Source: Gammaproteobacteria bacterium (GTDB lineage: Bacteria > Pseudomonadota > Gammaproteobacteria > Burkholderiales > Rhodocyclaceae). From it: a stretch of DNA of 64,000 nucleotides. Positions 53,327-62,833 of this stretch are shown here, piece after piece. The notes beneath the pieces were generated by a model. The model worked only from the letters and a program-made list of their open reading frames with translations. It made no database searches and was not told where the DNA came from. The position numbers and the translations under genes are program-made. The stretch covers positions 310,001 through 374,000 of the forward strand of contig JAHJPX010000007.1 of the NCBI GenBank assembly GCA_018819515.1, in the 5' to 3' direction. Positions within the stretch are counted from its first letter, which is position 1. Each line of letters opens with the position of its first letter.

Positions 53327-53444
53327 GTCGCTGCTCCGCGGTGAGATCGCCTGGGCACGCTTCGCGTGCGCGGTAATTTGGCTTCGCCGCCGCGCCGCTG
53401 TACGGTTGGTCCCCGCGGTTGGCGATGAGGATGGTCGAAAACAC
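53319..53444 (-). pseudogene. Orphan duplicated start of liuD
   Basis: Six nt after the liuC stop, GTG 53444 opens a frame encoding VFSTILIANRG, the same first 11 residues as liuD, but with different codons at most positions. It then departs into an unrelated segment and stops at 53319, seven nt inside the real liuD. The intervening DNA contains a GCACGC-GAA-GCGTGC hairpin (53356-53370). The fragment is a 5' remnant, not a functional gene. Confidence 0.8.
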
Positions 53445-53449
53445 GTTCG

Positions 53450-54235
53450 CTATTTGATCCAGCCGGGTTGGCGACCTTCGAGGAAGGCGGCGACGCCATG
53501 ACGACCTTCCTCGCTGGCGCGCACGCGTGCGATGCGCCGAGCCGTTTCGGCGATCAGACTGGCGTCCATGGCACGATGACCGATACTGTGAATCAGGTCC
53601 TTGCACTCGGTGAGCGCTCCCGGCCCGTTGCCGAGCAGGCTGTCGACAATTGCGCCGAGCGCCTGGTCGAGCGCCGCCTCGTCGGGAACCATCTCGTGCA
53701 CCAGGCCGAGACGGTAGGCCTCGGCGGCGGAAAAGCGCTCGGCCGTCAGCATGTAGCGGCGCGCATGACGTTCGCCGATGGCGGCGATGACATATGGCGC
53801 AATGGTGGCGGGAATCAAGCCCAGCTTGACTTCGGAGAGCGCAAATTGCGCGTCGAAGGTGGCGATGGCGATGTCGCAGGCGGCGATCAGGCCGACGCCG
53901 CCGCCGTAGGCCGGACCCTGGATGCGGGCGACGGTCGGCTTCGGCATCGTGGCGAGGCGATGCAGCATTTCCGCCAGCACCCGCGCATCGGCCTCGTTCT
54001 CGGCCGATGTCCACCTGGCCGCCGTGCGCATCCACTCCAGGTCGGCGCCGGCGCAAAAGCTCTTGCCGCTGGACGACAGTACGACGACGCGCACCGCATC
54101 GTCGCTGGCCATGCCGGCGAGGGACTGGATCAGTTCGCCGACGGTCTGGCCGTCGAAGGCGTTGTGCCGGTCGGGCCGGTTGAGCGTGATGATGCCGACG
54201 CCCTGATCGACTTCGGTGATGATGTTCTTGTACAT
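53450..54235 (-). CDS. liuC: Methylglutaconyl-CoA hydratase / enoyl-CoA hydratase family
   Basis: A 261-residue crotonase-fold enzyme. The oxyanion-hole segment SSGKSFCAGADLEWM (about 57-71) and RIQGPAYGGGVGLIAACDIA (about 105-124) are intact, with a Glu/Asp pair expected nearby. It should hydrate 3-methylglutaconyl-CoA to HMG-CoA in leucine breakdown. It lies 3 nt after liuB and directly before the orphan liuD start, so the operon order liuB-liuC-liuD is standard. Confidence 0.93.
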   Translation of the reverse strand: MYKNIITEVDQGVGIITLNRPDRHNAFDGQTVGELIQSLAGMASDDAVRVVVLSSSGKSFCAGADLEWMRTAARWTSAENEADARVLAEMLHRLATMPKPTVARIQGPAYGGGVGLIAACDIAIATFDAQFALSEVKLGLIPATIAPYVIAAIGERHARRYMLTAERFSAAEAYRLGLVHEMVPDEAALDQALGAIVDSLLGNGPGALTECKDLIHSIGHRAMDASLIAETARRIARVRASEEGRHGVAAFLEGRQPGWIK

Positions 54236-54238
54236 GGC

Positions 54239-55846
<1,608 letters not shown>

Positions 55847-56449
55847 TCAGAATCCTCCGTTTTCCAGCCAGTATTCGACCTGCGACAGGCGATCGTTGCC
55901 CCAGAAGTGCTCGCCGTCCACCGTGATCCAGGGCGCGCCGAACATGCCCAGCGCGATGGCCGCGTCGGTCTCCTCGCGCAGCCTTTCCTTCACCGCCGGA
56001 TCCTCCATCGCCGAGGATAGCGAAACCGGATCGACGTCGAGCTTGGCGGCGACGTTCAGGATCGTCGCCGGCTCCGACACGTCGCGCCCGTCGCCGAAGT
56101 AGGTACGGAAAACGGCGTGGGCGAAACGCTTTGCCAGCGCTTCGTCCTGATCGAGCAGCCAGTAGTAGGCACGGGCCGGCGCCTGCGTCGCCACCGGGAA
56201 GCGTAGCGGCATGCGGAAGGAAATGCCATGAAAGCTCGCCGAACGGGCGAAGTCGCGCAGGGCATAGTCGTGCATGCCCGGCTGGCGGGTCAACTGCACC
56301 GTGCCGTAGTGTTTGAAGATGGCGCCGAGGAGCACAGGCTTCCAGACGACTTCGCGGCCGAAGCGCTCCGCCAGCGCGTCGATCCTCTCCGAGGCGAGAT
56401 AGGAGTACGGCGAGGCGAAATCAAAGCGGAACGCAATCGGTTCGGCCAT
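55847..56449 (-). CDS. 2-hydroxychromene-2-carboxylate isomerase-like (DsbA-fold) protein
   Basis: A 200-residue thioredoxin-fold enzyme of the HCCA-isomerase/kappa-GST type. It opens IAFRFDFASPYSYLASERID, with the Ser of FASPYS at the place of the catalytic Ser/Cys, and has the usual GAPWITVDGEHFWGNDRL near 169. In aromatic degradation the family isomerises chromene carboxylates using glutathione; its role in a leucine operon is not obvious. It is one nt from liuB and 20 nt from the acyl-CoA dehydrogenase, so it is clearly co-transcribed. Confidence 0.88.
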   Translation of the reverse strand: MAEPIAFRFDFASPYSYLASERIDALAERFGREVVWKPVLLGAIFKHYGTVQLTRQPGMHDYALRDFARSASFHGISFRMPLRFPVATQAPARAYYWLLDQDEALAKRFAHAVFRTYFGDGRDVSEPATILNVAAKLDVDPVSLSSAMEDPAVKERLREETDAAIALGMFGAPWITVDGEHFWGNDRLSQVEYWLENGGF

Positions 56450-56469
56450 ACTGTGCTCCTCTTATGTCG

Positions 56470-57606
56470 TCACTGTTCGGCGACGGCGCGGCCGATCACC
56501 AGCCGCTGGATATCGGAAGCGCCTTCGTAGATCTGGCAGACCCGGACATCCCGGTAAATGCGTTCGACCGGAAAGTCGGCCACGACCCCGTAGCCGCCGT
56601 GGATCTGGATAGCATCGGAGCATACCCGTTCCGCCATCTCGGAGGCAAAGAGCTTGGCCATCGAGGCCTCCTTCAGGCAGGGGTTGCCGGCGTCGCGCAA
56701 CGTCGCCGCGTGCCAGACCATCTGCCGGGCAACCTCGATTTGCGTGGCCATGTCGGCCAGACGGAAATTGACGGCCTGGTGCTCGATGATGGCTTTACCG
56801 AAAGTGACGCGCTCTTTGGCGTAACGTACCGCAGCCTCCAGCGCGGCGCGCGCCATGCCCACCGATTGGGCGGCAATGCCGATGCGTCCCGCTTCCAGAT
56901 TCGACAGCGCGATCTTGTAGCCATCGCCTTCCTTGCCTAGAAGGCAATCGGCTGCGACGTGACAGTCCTCGAACAAAATCTGCGCAGTGTCGGAAGCATG
57001 CTGGCCGAGCTTGTCTTCCAGTCGCGCGACGACGTAGCCGCTGGTATCGGTCGGCACGCAGAAGCAGGAGATGCCCTTCTTACCCGCCGACGGATCGGTT
57101 ACGGCGAAGACGATGGCGATCTTCGCGTTCTTGCCCGAGGTGATGAACTGCTTGACGCCATTCAGCGTCCAGCCATCACTGACTTTCGTTGCCCGCGTGG
57201 TGATGGCAGCCGCGTCGGAGCCGGTGTGCGGCTCGGTCAAACAGAAGCAGCCGAGCATTTCGCCCGACGCCGCGCCCTTCAGCCAGCGCTCCTTCTGCGC
57301 ATCGGTACCGTAACGGCTGAGGATGCCGCAGACCAGCGAGTTCTGCACCGACATGATGGTCGACGTGGCACCGTCGCCGGCGGCGATTTCCTCCAGCGCC
57401 ACCGCCAGCGTCAAGTAGTCGAGGCCCGCGCCACCCCACTGTTCCGGCACCACCATGCCCCAAACGCCGAGTTCCGCCAACGCCTGGATCGCCTCGCGCG
57501 GAAAGGCGGACTGCTTGTCCCACTCCGCGGCGGTGGGCGCCAGCTGCTCGCGCGCGAAGTCGCGCAGGGTGTCGCGGATCAGCCGCTGCTCTTCGTTGAG
57601 GATCAC
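56470..57606 (-). CDS. Acyl-CoA dehydrogenase
   Basis: A 378-residue flavoprotein. CFCLTEPHTGSDAAAITT (about 122-139) is the FAD/substrate motif, and QIHGGYGVVADFPVERIYRD (about 338-357) holds the C-terminal signature; the catalytic Glu should be in EGASDIQRLVIGR (about 363). It is closer to the short/branched-chain type than to isovaleryl-CoA dehydrogenase, which is encoded separately by liuA. GTG 57606 overlaps the thiolase stop by 4 nt. Likely works on a branched or short acyl-CoA within the same pathway. Confidence 0.92.
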   Translation of the reverse strand: MILNEEQRLIRDTLRDFAREQLAPTAAEWDKQSAFPREAIQALAELGVWGMVVPEQWGGAGLDYLTLAVALEEIAAGDGATSTIMSVQNSLVCGILSRYGTDAQKERWLKGAASGEMLGCFCLTEPHTGSDAAAITTRATKVSDGWTLNGVKQFITSGKNAKIAIVFAVTDPSAGKKGISCFCVPTDTSGYVVARLEDKLGQHASDTAQILFEDCHVAADCLLGKEGDGYKIALSNLEAGRIGIAAQSVGMARAALEAAVRYAKERVTFGKAIIEHQAVNFRLADMATQIEVARQMVWHAATLRDAGNPCLKEASMAKLFASEMAERVCSDAIQIHGGYGVVADFPVERIYRDVRVCQIYEGASDIQRLVIGRAVAEQ

Positions 57607-58787
57607 GACATTTCCACCGCGACCGCGACGGCTTCGCCACCGCCGATGCACAGGCTGGCGACACCGCGCTTGCCGCCCGTCTTCTTCATCGCACCGAGCA
57701 AGGTGACGAGGATGCGGCAACCGGAAGCGCCGATCGGGTGGCCCAGCGCGCAAGCGCCGCCATGAATGTTCACCCTGTCCGCCGGCAGCTTGAGGTCGTG
57801 CATCGCGGCCATGGTGACGACGGCGAAGGCTTCGTTGATCTCGAATATGTCGACGCTGTCGGCGGTCCAGCCGGTCTTGGCAAACAACTTCTGCATGGCG
57901 AACACCGGCGCCGTGGTAAAGAGGTTGGGTTCCTGGGCGTGCGTGGTGTGACCGACAATGCGCGCGAGTGGCGCCAGCCCCAGAGCCATTGCCTTGGATG
58001 CGCGCATCAGCACCACCGCCGCGGCGCCGTCCGAGATGGACGAGGAGTTGGCAGGCGTCACCGTGCCGTCTTTCTTGAACGCCGGCTTGAGAAGCGGAAT
58101 CTTGTCGAGTTGCGCCTTGGCCGGCGATTCGTCGCGATCGACGACGACGTCGCCCTTGCGACCGCTCACCGTCACCGGGGCGATCTCCCACGCGAACGAT
58201 CCGTCGGCGGTCGCGGCCTGCGCGCGCGTTGTCGAGCGGATCGCGAATTCGTCTTGTGCCTGCCGCGTAAAGCCGTAGTTTTCGGCGCACTCCTCGGCAA
58301 AGGTGCCCATCAACCGTCCCTTCTGGTAGGCGTCTTCGAGTCCGTCGAAGAACATGTGGTCGAGCAGTTGGCCGTGGCCGAGGCGATAACCGCCGCGCGC
58401 CTTCGGCAACAGGTAGGGCGCATTGCTCATCGACTCCTGCCCGCCGGCGACGCCGATCTCGTAGCTGCCCGCCAGCAGGCTGTCGTGCATCAGCATCACC
58501 GCCTTCAGCGCCGAGCCGCACACCTTGTGCACCGTGGTGCAGCCTGCCGACAGTGGCAGACCCGCGCCCAGAGCGGCCTGGCGGGCAGGCGCCTGGCCGA
58601 TGCCGGCTTGCAGCACATTGCCGAAGACCACTTCCTCGACCTGCTCTGGTTTGAGTCCGGCTCGCTCGACGGCGGCCTTGATGGCGATGCTGCCCAACTG
58701 GGGCGCCGTCACTGAATTGAGGTCGCCCTGAAACGCGCCCATGGGCGTGCGAGCGGCGCTGACGATGACTACGGGGTCGGATTGCAC
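57603..58787 (-). CDS. Acetyl-CoA acetyltransferase (thiolase)
   Basis: A 394-residue thiolase. The active-site Cys is in VHKVCGSALKAVML (about residue 90), the C-terminal His in ALGHPIGASGCRI (about 352) and the Cys in SLCIGGGEA (about 382). It cleaves or makes acetoacetyl-CoA, joining the end of leucine catabolism to PHB metabolism. GTG 58787 has AAGGAG 7 nt upstream and lies within the CDF gene end (19-nt overlap). Confidence 0.94.
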   Translation of the reverse strand: MQSDPVVIVSAARTPMGAFQGDLNSVTAPQLGSIAIKAAVERAGLKPEQVEEVVFGNVLQAGIGQAPARQAALGAGLPLSAGCTTVHKVCGSALKAVMLMHDSLLAGSYEIGVAGGQESMSNAPYLLPKARGGYRLGHGQLLDHMFFDGLEDAYQKGRLMGTFAEECAENYGFTRQAQDEFAIRSTTRAQAATADGSFAWEIAPVTVSGRKGDVVVDRDESPAKAQLDKIPLLKPAFKKDGTVTPANSSSISDGAAAVVLMRASKAMALGLAPLARIVGHTTHAQEPNLFTTAPVFAMQKLFAKTGWTADSVDIFEINEAFAVVTMAAMHDLKLPADRVNIHGGACALGHPIGASGCRILVTLLGAMKKTGGKRGVASLCIGGGEAVAVAVEMS

Positions 58788-59401
58788 GTCGAGACTCCTT
58801 TCGAGGATGCCGATTCGCGAAGAATGGCGAGACCGCCGGAAACGACCAGGGCCGCAATGCCCAGGCCGACAATCAGGTCCGGCAGCCGTGAACCCGTAAG
58901 GGCCACAAGACCGCCGGCGGCGAGAACGGCCAGATTGGCGATGACATCGTTCTTGGTGAAGATCCACGAGGCGCGCATGTGAATCTCGCCGCCCCGATGT
59001 TTCTGCAACAACAACAGCGCGGCGATGTTGACGGCCAGTGCCAAGAGCCCGACGACGCCGATGACTTGTGGCTCCGGACTGGACCCAAAGATCATGCGCC
59101 GCAGGACGTCCATCAAGACCCCGAGGCCAAGCAGGAGTTGCAGCCATCCCGACAACCGGGCGGCCGACGTCTTGTGTGCCACGTGACGGCCGACGGCCCA
59201 CAGGGCTACGCCATAGACGGCGGCATCGGCGAACATGTCGAGGCCATCCGCAAGGAGACCAGTCGATTGCGCCAACCACCCCGCGATGCTTTCAACGACG
59301 AACATGGCCCCGTTGAGGACCAGCACGATCCAGAGCACGCGCCTCTCCCCGGCGCTTTGCGCGCGCAGGCCCTCGCCGCAGGAACAGCCGCCACCCGACA
59401 T
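58769..59401 (-). CDS. Cation diffusion facilitator-like membrane protein
   Basis: A 210-residue membrane protein with about five to six helices. STGLLADGLDMFADAAVYG (about 46-64) matches the first metal site of CDF proteins (D...D), and FTKNDVIANLAVLAAG (about 148) the second, with Asn in place of His. The large C-terminal cytosolic domain of CDFs is absent. The N-terminus CSCGEGLR and C-terminus STCNPTP carry Cys. It sits within the liu operon, between liuA (stop/start overlap TGATG) and the thiolase. A metal transporter here is unexpected; zinc or cadmium export is a guess. Confidence 0.8.
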   Translation of the reverse strand: MSGGGCSCGEGLRAQSAGERRVLWIVLVLNGAMFVVESIAGWLAQSTGLLADGLDMFADAAVYGVALWAVGRHVAHKTSAARLSGWLQLLLGLGVLMDVLRRMIFGSSPEPQVIGVVGLLALAVNIAALLLLQKHRGGEIHMRASWIFTKNDVIANLAVLAAGGLVALTGSRLPDLIVGLGIAALVVSGGLAILRESASSKGVSTCNPTP

Positions 59402-60570
59402 CAAGCGGTCTCGGTGAACAGCTCGCGGCCGATCAGCATGCGGCGGATTTCGCTGGTGCCGGCGCCGATCTCGTAGAGCTTGGCGTCGCGCCAGAGCCGG
59501 CCGGTCGGATACTCGTTGATGTAACCGTTGCCGCCGAGCACCTGGATCGCCTCACCGGCCATCCAGGTTGCCTTCTCGGCGCTGTAAAGGATCGCGCCGG
59601 CGGCGTCCTTGCGCAGCGTGCGCGCGTGGTCGCTCGAATCACAGGCGCGGCCGACTGCATAGACGTAGGCGCGGCTGGCCTGCCAGGTGGTGTACATGTC
59701 GGCCACCTTGCCCTGCATGAGCTGGAATTCGCCGATCGCCTGACCGAACTGCTTGCGGTCATGCAGGTAGGGCACGACGACGTCCATGCAGGCCGCCATG
59801 ATGCCCAGCGGTCCACCGGACAGGACGGCGCGCTCGTAGTCGAGGCCGGACATCAACACCTTGACGCCGTTGCCGATACCGCCGAGCACGTTTTCTTCCG
59901 GCACTTCGCAATCCTCGAAGAACAGCGGATAAGTGTTCGAGCCGCGCATGCCGAGCTTGTCGAGATGCGTTCCGTGCGAGAAGCCCTTGAATCCCTTTTC
60001 GACGATGAAGGCGGTCATCCCCTTGGCGCCGGCCGCGGGATCGGTCTTCCCATAGACGACCAGCGTGTCGGCATCGCCGCCGTTGGTGATCCACATCTTG
60101 CTGCCGTTCAGTACGTAACGGTCGCCCTTCTTCTCGGCTTTCAGCTTCATTGAGACGACGTCCGACCCTGCGTTCGGCTCCGACATCGCCAATGCGCCGA
60201 CGTGCTCACCCGAGATCAGCGTCGGCAGGTACTTCTTGCGCTGCACGTCGGTGCCATTGCGATTGATCTGGTTGACGCAGAGGTTCGAGTGCGCACCGTA
60301 GGAGAGGCCGACCGACGCGGACGCACGGGAGATTTCCTCCATGGCAATGATGTGGGCGAGGTAACCCAAACCGGTGCCACCGTGCTCCTCGCTGACAGTC
60401 ATGCCCAGCAGGCCCATGTCGCCGAACTTGCGCCACAGATCGGCCGGGAATTCATTGTCGCGGTCGACTTCATCCGCGCGCGGCGCGATCTCGCCTTGGG
60501 CGAAGTCGCGCACCGCGTCACGCAGCGCGTCGAGGTCCTCGCCGAGGTGGAAGTTGAGGCCAGTCATCAT
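59401..60570 (-). CDS. liuA: Isovaleryl-CoA dehydrogenase
   Basis: A 389-residue acyl-CoA dehydrogenase. The set of motifs LAMSEPNAGSDVVSMKLKA (about 132-150), LSGGPLGIMAACMDVVVPY and GGNGYINEYPTGRLWRDAKL (about 346-365) matches isovaleryl-CoA dehydrogenases, with the catalytic Glu in the C-terminal half (MSGLDYERAVLSGGPLG, Glu about 256, the isovaleryl-specific location). It performs the first oxidation of the leucine pathway. AGGAGATGAA precedes the ATG at 60570. Downstream genes overlap it. Confidence 0.95.
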   Translation of the reverse strand: MMTGLNFHLGEDLDALRDAVRDFAQGEIAPRADEVDRDNEFPADLWRKFGDMGLLGMTVSEEHGGTGLGYLAHIIAMEEISRASASVGLSYGAHSNLCVNQINRNGTDVQRKKYLPTLISGEHVGALAMSEPNAGSDVVSMKLKAEKKGDRYVLNGSKMWITNGGDADTLVVYGKTDPAAGAKGMTAFIVEKGFKGFSHGTHLDKLGMRGSNTYPLFFEDCEVPEENVLGGIGNGVKVLMSGLDYERAVLSGGPLGIMAACMDVVVPYLHDRKQFGQAIGEFQLMQGKVADMYTTWQASRAYVYAVGRACDSSDHARTLRKDAAGAILYSAEKATWMAGEAIQVLGGNGYINEYPTGRLWRDAKLYEIGAGTSEIRRMLIGRELFTETA

Positions 60571-60733
60571 TTCATCTCCTGAGCAGTCCGGCCGCAGGGC
60601 CGTCCCAAGGCCTGGCGGAACGCCGCCGGAGGCGGCATCCGTACGAACGTACCAGCAACGTCGCCCGTGTTACGCAAGCGGAGCGAGGAAGCGGGCTTGC
60701 CCCCGAGAGGGGTGGGTCGAGGGGGGCGGGCCA

Positions 60734-61204
60734 TCACGTCTCCGATTTGCCGTGCATGGTCATGAGCGTCTGCTGCATCGTCGAACAGTGCGTGACCTTT
60801 TCGCCCTTGACGACATAGGCCTCGCCGCGGGCGATCACCAGCGTCTTGCCTGGCTTGATCACCTCGCCGGTGGCTATCAAGAGTTCGCCGTCGCCGGGCG
60901 ACAGGAGATTGAGCTTGAATTCGACCGACAGCACCGAAGTGTTCGGCGGCATCAATGTAAAGCCGGCGTAGCCTCCCGCAGTATCGACGGCGGTCGAGAT
61001 GATCCCGGCGTGGAAGTAGCCGTGCTGCTGGGAGAGGTCGGCCCGCCAGGGGACGTGTATCTCGCAATAGCCGGGACGCAGTTCCGCGAGCGTTGCGCCG
61101 ATCAGGCCCATCGCGCCCTGCCTGGCAAAGCTCTCGCGGGCCTTGGCCTCCCAGTCGGGATCCTTCGGCTCGAAGCTCCGGACCTTGTGCTTTTCGAAGT
61201 GCAT
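60734..61204 (-). CDS. PaaI-like hotdog thioesterase
   Basis: A 156-residue acyl-CoA thioesterase of the hotdog fold. QQHGYFHAGIISTAVDTAGGY (about 59-79) contains the HGG-like pocket and catalytic Asp/Ser site; VEFKLNLLSPG near 94 is the next strand. It probably releases acyl groups from stalled CoA intermediates. It is the first structural gene after the LiuR palindrome, 163 nt before liuA; that gap (60571-60733) has small inverted repeats (GTACGAACGTAC, GCCGCCGGAGGCGGC) and G-runs, but nothing I can name. Confidence 0.88.
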   Translation of the reverse strand: MHFEKHKVRSFEPKDPDWEAKARESFARQGAMGLIGATLAELRPGYCEIHVPWRADLSQQHGYFHAGIISTAVDTAGGYAGFTLMPPNTSVLSVEFKLNLLSPGDGELLIATGEVIKPGKTLVIARGEAYVVKGEKVTHCSTMQQTLMTMHGKSET

Positions 61205-61228
61205 GCCTTCTCCTGGGACAATTTTAGG

Positions 61229-61250
61229 TTGACGTTGACGTCAACGTCAA
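61229..61250. promoter_or_regulatory. Perfect 22-bp palindrome, probable LiuR operator
   Basis: The left half TTGACGTTGAC (61229-61239) is an exact inverted copy of the right half (61240-61250). It lies 25 nt upstream of the thioesterase start and 37 nt after the MerR-family gene. Position and symmetry fit a MerR-type activator site controlling the liu operon. Confidence 0.75.
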
Positions 61251-61287
61251 TATATCGTTACCGGGCGATGCAGCGATGTTCTGGCAG

Positions 61288-61674
61288 TCAGGCGGCTTTT
61301 TGCCCGCTCAGGAGCTGTTGGCACTGTTGCTCGAAGCGGTTGATCTCGGCCAAGACCTCCTCGATGTCCTCGCGCTGCTGCTCGAGCGCTGCCTTTCGGC
61401 GGGAGAGCACGGCGAGGAACTTGAGCAGTTGCGGGCTTTCGTCGGCCGCGGTGTCGTACATGTTTATCAGTTCGCGGATTTCGGCCAGAGAGAGACCGAG
61501 GCGCTTGCCACGCAGCGTCAGTTTGAGGCGGGTGCGGTCGCGCTTGGAGTACACCCGCTGCATGCCCTTGCGCTCGGGCGCGAGCAGGCCGTGGTCCTCG
61601 TAATAGCGGATCGCACGCGGCGTCATCTGGAATTCGCGCGCCAGGTCGGTGATGGAGTAAGTGATCTCGCTCAT
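61288..61674 (-). CDS. liuR: MerR-family regulator of the liu operon
   Basis: A 128-residue regulator. The winged helix YSITDLAREFQMTPRAIRYY (about 6-25) with EDHGLLAPERKG is the MerR DNA-binding domain; a dimerisation coiled coil follows (about 83-122). It lacks metal-binding Cys, as in LiuR, which senses branched-chain CoA intermediates. It is transcribed toward the liu operon and lies just upstream of a perfect palindrome. Confidence 0.9.
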   Translation of the reverse strand: MSEITYSITDLAREFQMTPRAIRYYEDHGLLAPERKGMQRVYSKRDRTRLKLTLRGKRLGLSLAEIRELINMYDTAADESPQLLKFLAVLSRRKAALEQQREDIEEVLAEINRFEQQCQQLLSGQKAA

Positions 61675-61701
61675 GGAAAAGGAACTATGAAACCAGTGGA
61701 T

Positions 61702-61716
61702 TGCTGCATCGCAGCA
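61702..61716. promoter_or_regulatory. Probable PhaR operator
   Basis: TGCTGC-ATC-GCAGCA, an exact 6-3-6 inverted repeat. It contains CTGCN3GCAG, the motif reported for PhaR-type repressors of PHB genes. It lies in the 130-nt divergent region between liuR and the MBL-phaC pair. TAGAAT at 61734-61739 is a possible -10 for the plus strand. Confidence 0.6.
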
Positions 61717-61804
61717 TCAAGCCGTGACTTGTGTAGAATGTTGTCTTTCCAGAACTTTCTGCAGCCAGTTAAGCAGATTTCTCCGGGCAAATCAATCAGT
61801 GGCC

Positions 61805-62830
61805 ATGACTGCCTCCGCAATCTCATATCCGCATGATTCACCGCCGGCCGCCGGTGTCGCGATGCCCGTCGCGCCCGGCGTTTCCTGGCTTCGCATGCCG
61901 CTGCCGTTCGCGCTCGACCATATCAACCTCTGGCTGCTGGAGGACGGTAAAGCCTGGACCGTCGTGGACACCGGCATCGCAATCGATCCGGTCCGCGACG
62001 CCTGGAAGTCAGTCATGGCGACACGCCGCCTCGGCCGGCTGCTGGTCACCCATTTCCATCCCGACCATCTGGGTCTCGCCGCCTGGCTTCAGGAGCAGAC
62101 CGGCGCGCCGCTCTGGATCACGCAGGGCGAGTATCTGACGGCGCAGATGGTCAAGCACCAGATCGGCGCGTACGGCGTACCGGCGATGTGCGATTTCTTC
62201 CGCGGCCACGGCCTCGATTCCTCCCGCGTGCTGGCGCTGCTTGAGCGCGGCAATGCTTACGGAAGAGCCGTACCGGCGATTCCGCCGACCTTCCATCCGC
62301 TGTGGGAAGGCGAGGATGTCGAAATCGGCGACCGTCGCTGGCGGGTCATCATCGGCCACGGCCACGCGCCCGAGCACGCCAGCCTTTACTGCGACGAACT
62401 GCATGTACTGATCTCCGGCGACATGCTGCTGCCGCGAATTTCCACCAATATCGGCGTCTTCGCCGGCGTTCCCGACGCCAACCCGCTGGCCTGGTTCCTC
62501 GCCTCGCTGGACCGCCTGCGCGAACTGCCCGAAGACACGCTGGTATTGCCGTCGCACGGCCTGCCGTTTCGCGGCCTGCACACCCGGGTCGACCAGTTGC
62601 ACGCACATCACGCCGATCGTTGCGCCGATCTGCTCGCCGCCTGCACCGGGCCGAAGAACGCGGCCGAACTGATTCCGGTATTGTTCCCGCGGGAAATCAC
62701 CGATCCGCACCAAACGATGTTCGCCATGGGCGAGGCGATCGCCCACCTCAATTATCTGGAACAGGCGGGCCGCTTGCAGCAAACCGCCGAAAACGGTATT
62801 ACCCGCTACTCGAGAATCGACAAGGAGTAA
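61805..62830 (+). CDS. MBL-fold metallo-hydrolase
   Basis: A 341-residue metallo-beta-lactamase-fold hydrolase. The metal motif THFHPDHLGLA (HxHxDH) is at about residues 82-92, with GHGHAPEHASLY near 184 and SGDMLLP near 204 providing the other ligands, and a winged C-terminal helix domain (about 270-341), as in LACTB2-like thioesterase/nuclease relatives. ATG 61805 is used. A weak 18/26 look-alike of the dispersed motif (62002-62027) encodes KSVMATRR just before the metal strand. It precedes phaC by 3 nt, whose ribosome site lies in its last codons. Confidence 0.88.
   Translation: MTASAISYPHDSPPAAGVAMPVAPGVSWLRMPLPFALDHINLWLLEDGKAWTVVDTGIAIDPVRDAWKSVMATRRLGRLLVTHFHPDHLGLAAWLQEQTGAPLWITQGEYLTAQMVKHQIGAYGVPAMCDFFRGHGLDSSRVLALLERGNAYGRAVPAIPPTFHPLWEGEDVEIGDRRWRVIIGHGHAPEHASLYCDELHVLISGDMLLPRISTNIGVFAGVPDANPLAWFLASLDRLRELPEDTLVLPSHGLPFRGLHTRVDQLHAHHADRCADLLAACTGPKNAAELIPVLFPREITDPHQTMFAMGEAIAHLNYLEQAGRLQQTAENGITRYSRIDKE
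62002..62027 (+). repeat. Weak copy of the dispersed motif in the MBL gene
   Basis: 18 of 26 positions match, mainly AAGTCAG and ATGGCGACACGCC. A degenerate copy or chance. Confidence 0.35.
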
Positions 62831-62833
62831 ACA

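Noticed and set aside
57170..57195. CACTGACTTTCG in the acyl-CoA dehydrogenase gene as a motif copy
   Set aside because: Only the CTGACTTT core is shared; the peptide TKVSDGWTLNG is normal for the family.
60571..60733. Inverted repeats and G-runs before liuA as another copy of the 110-bp element
   Set aside because: Only GGGCTTGCCCCC is shared; termini and motif are absent.
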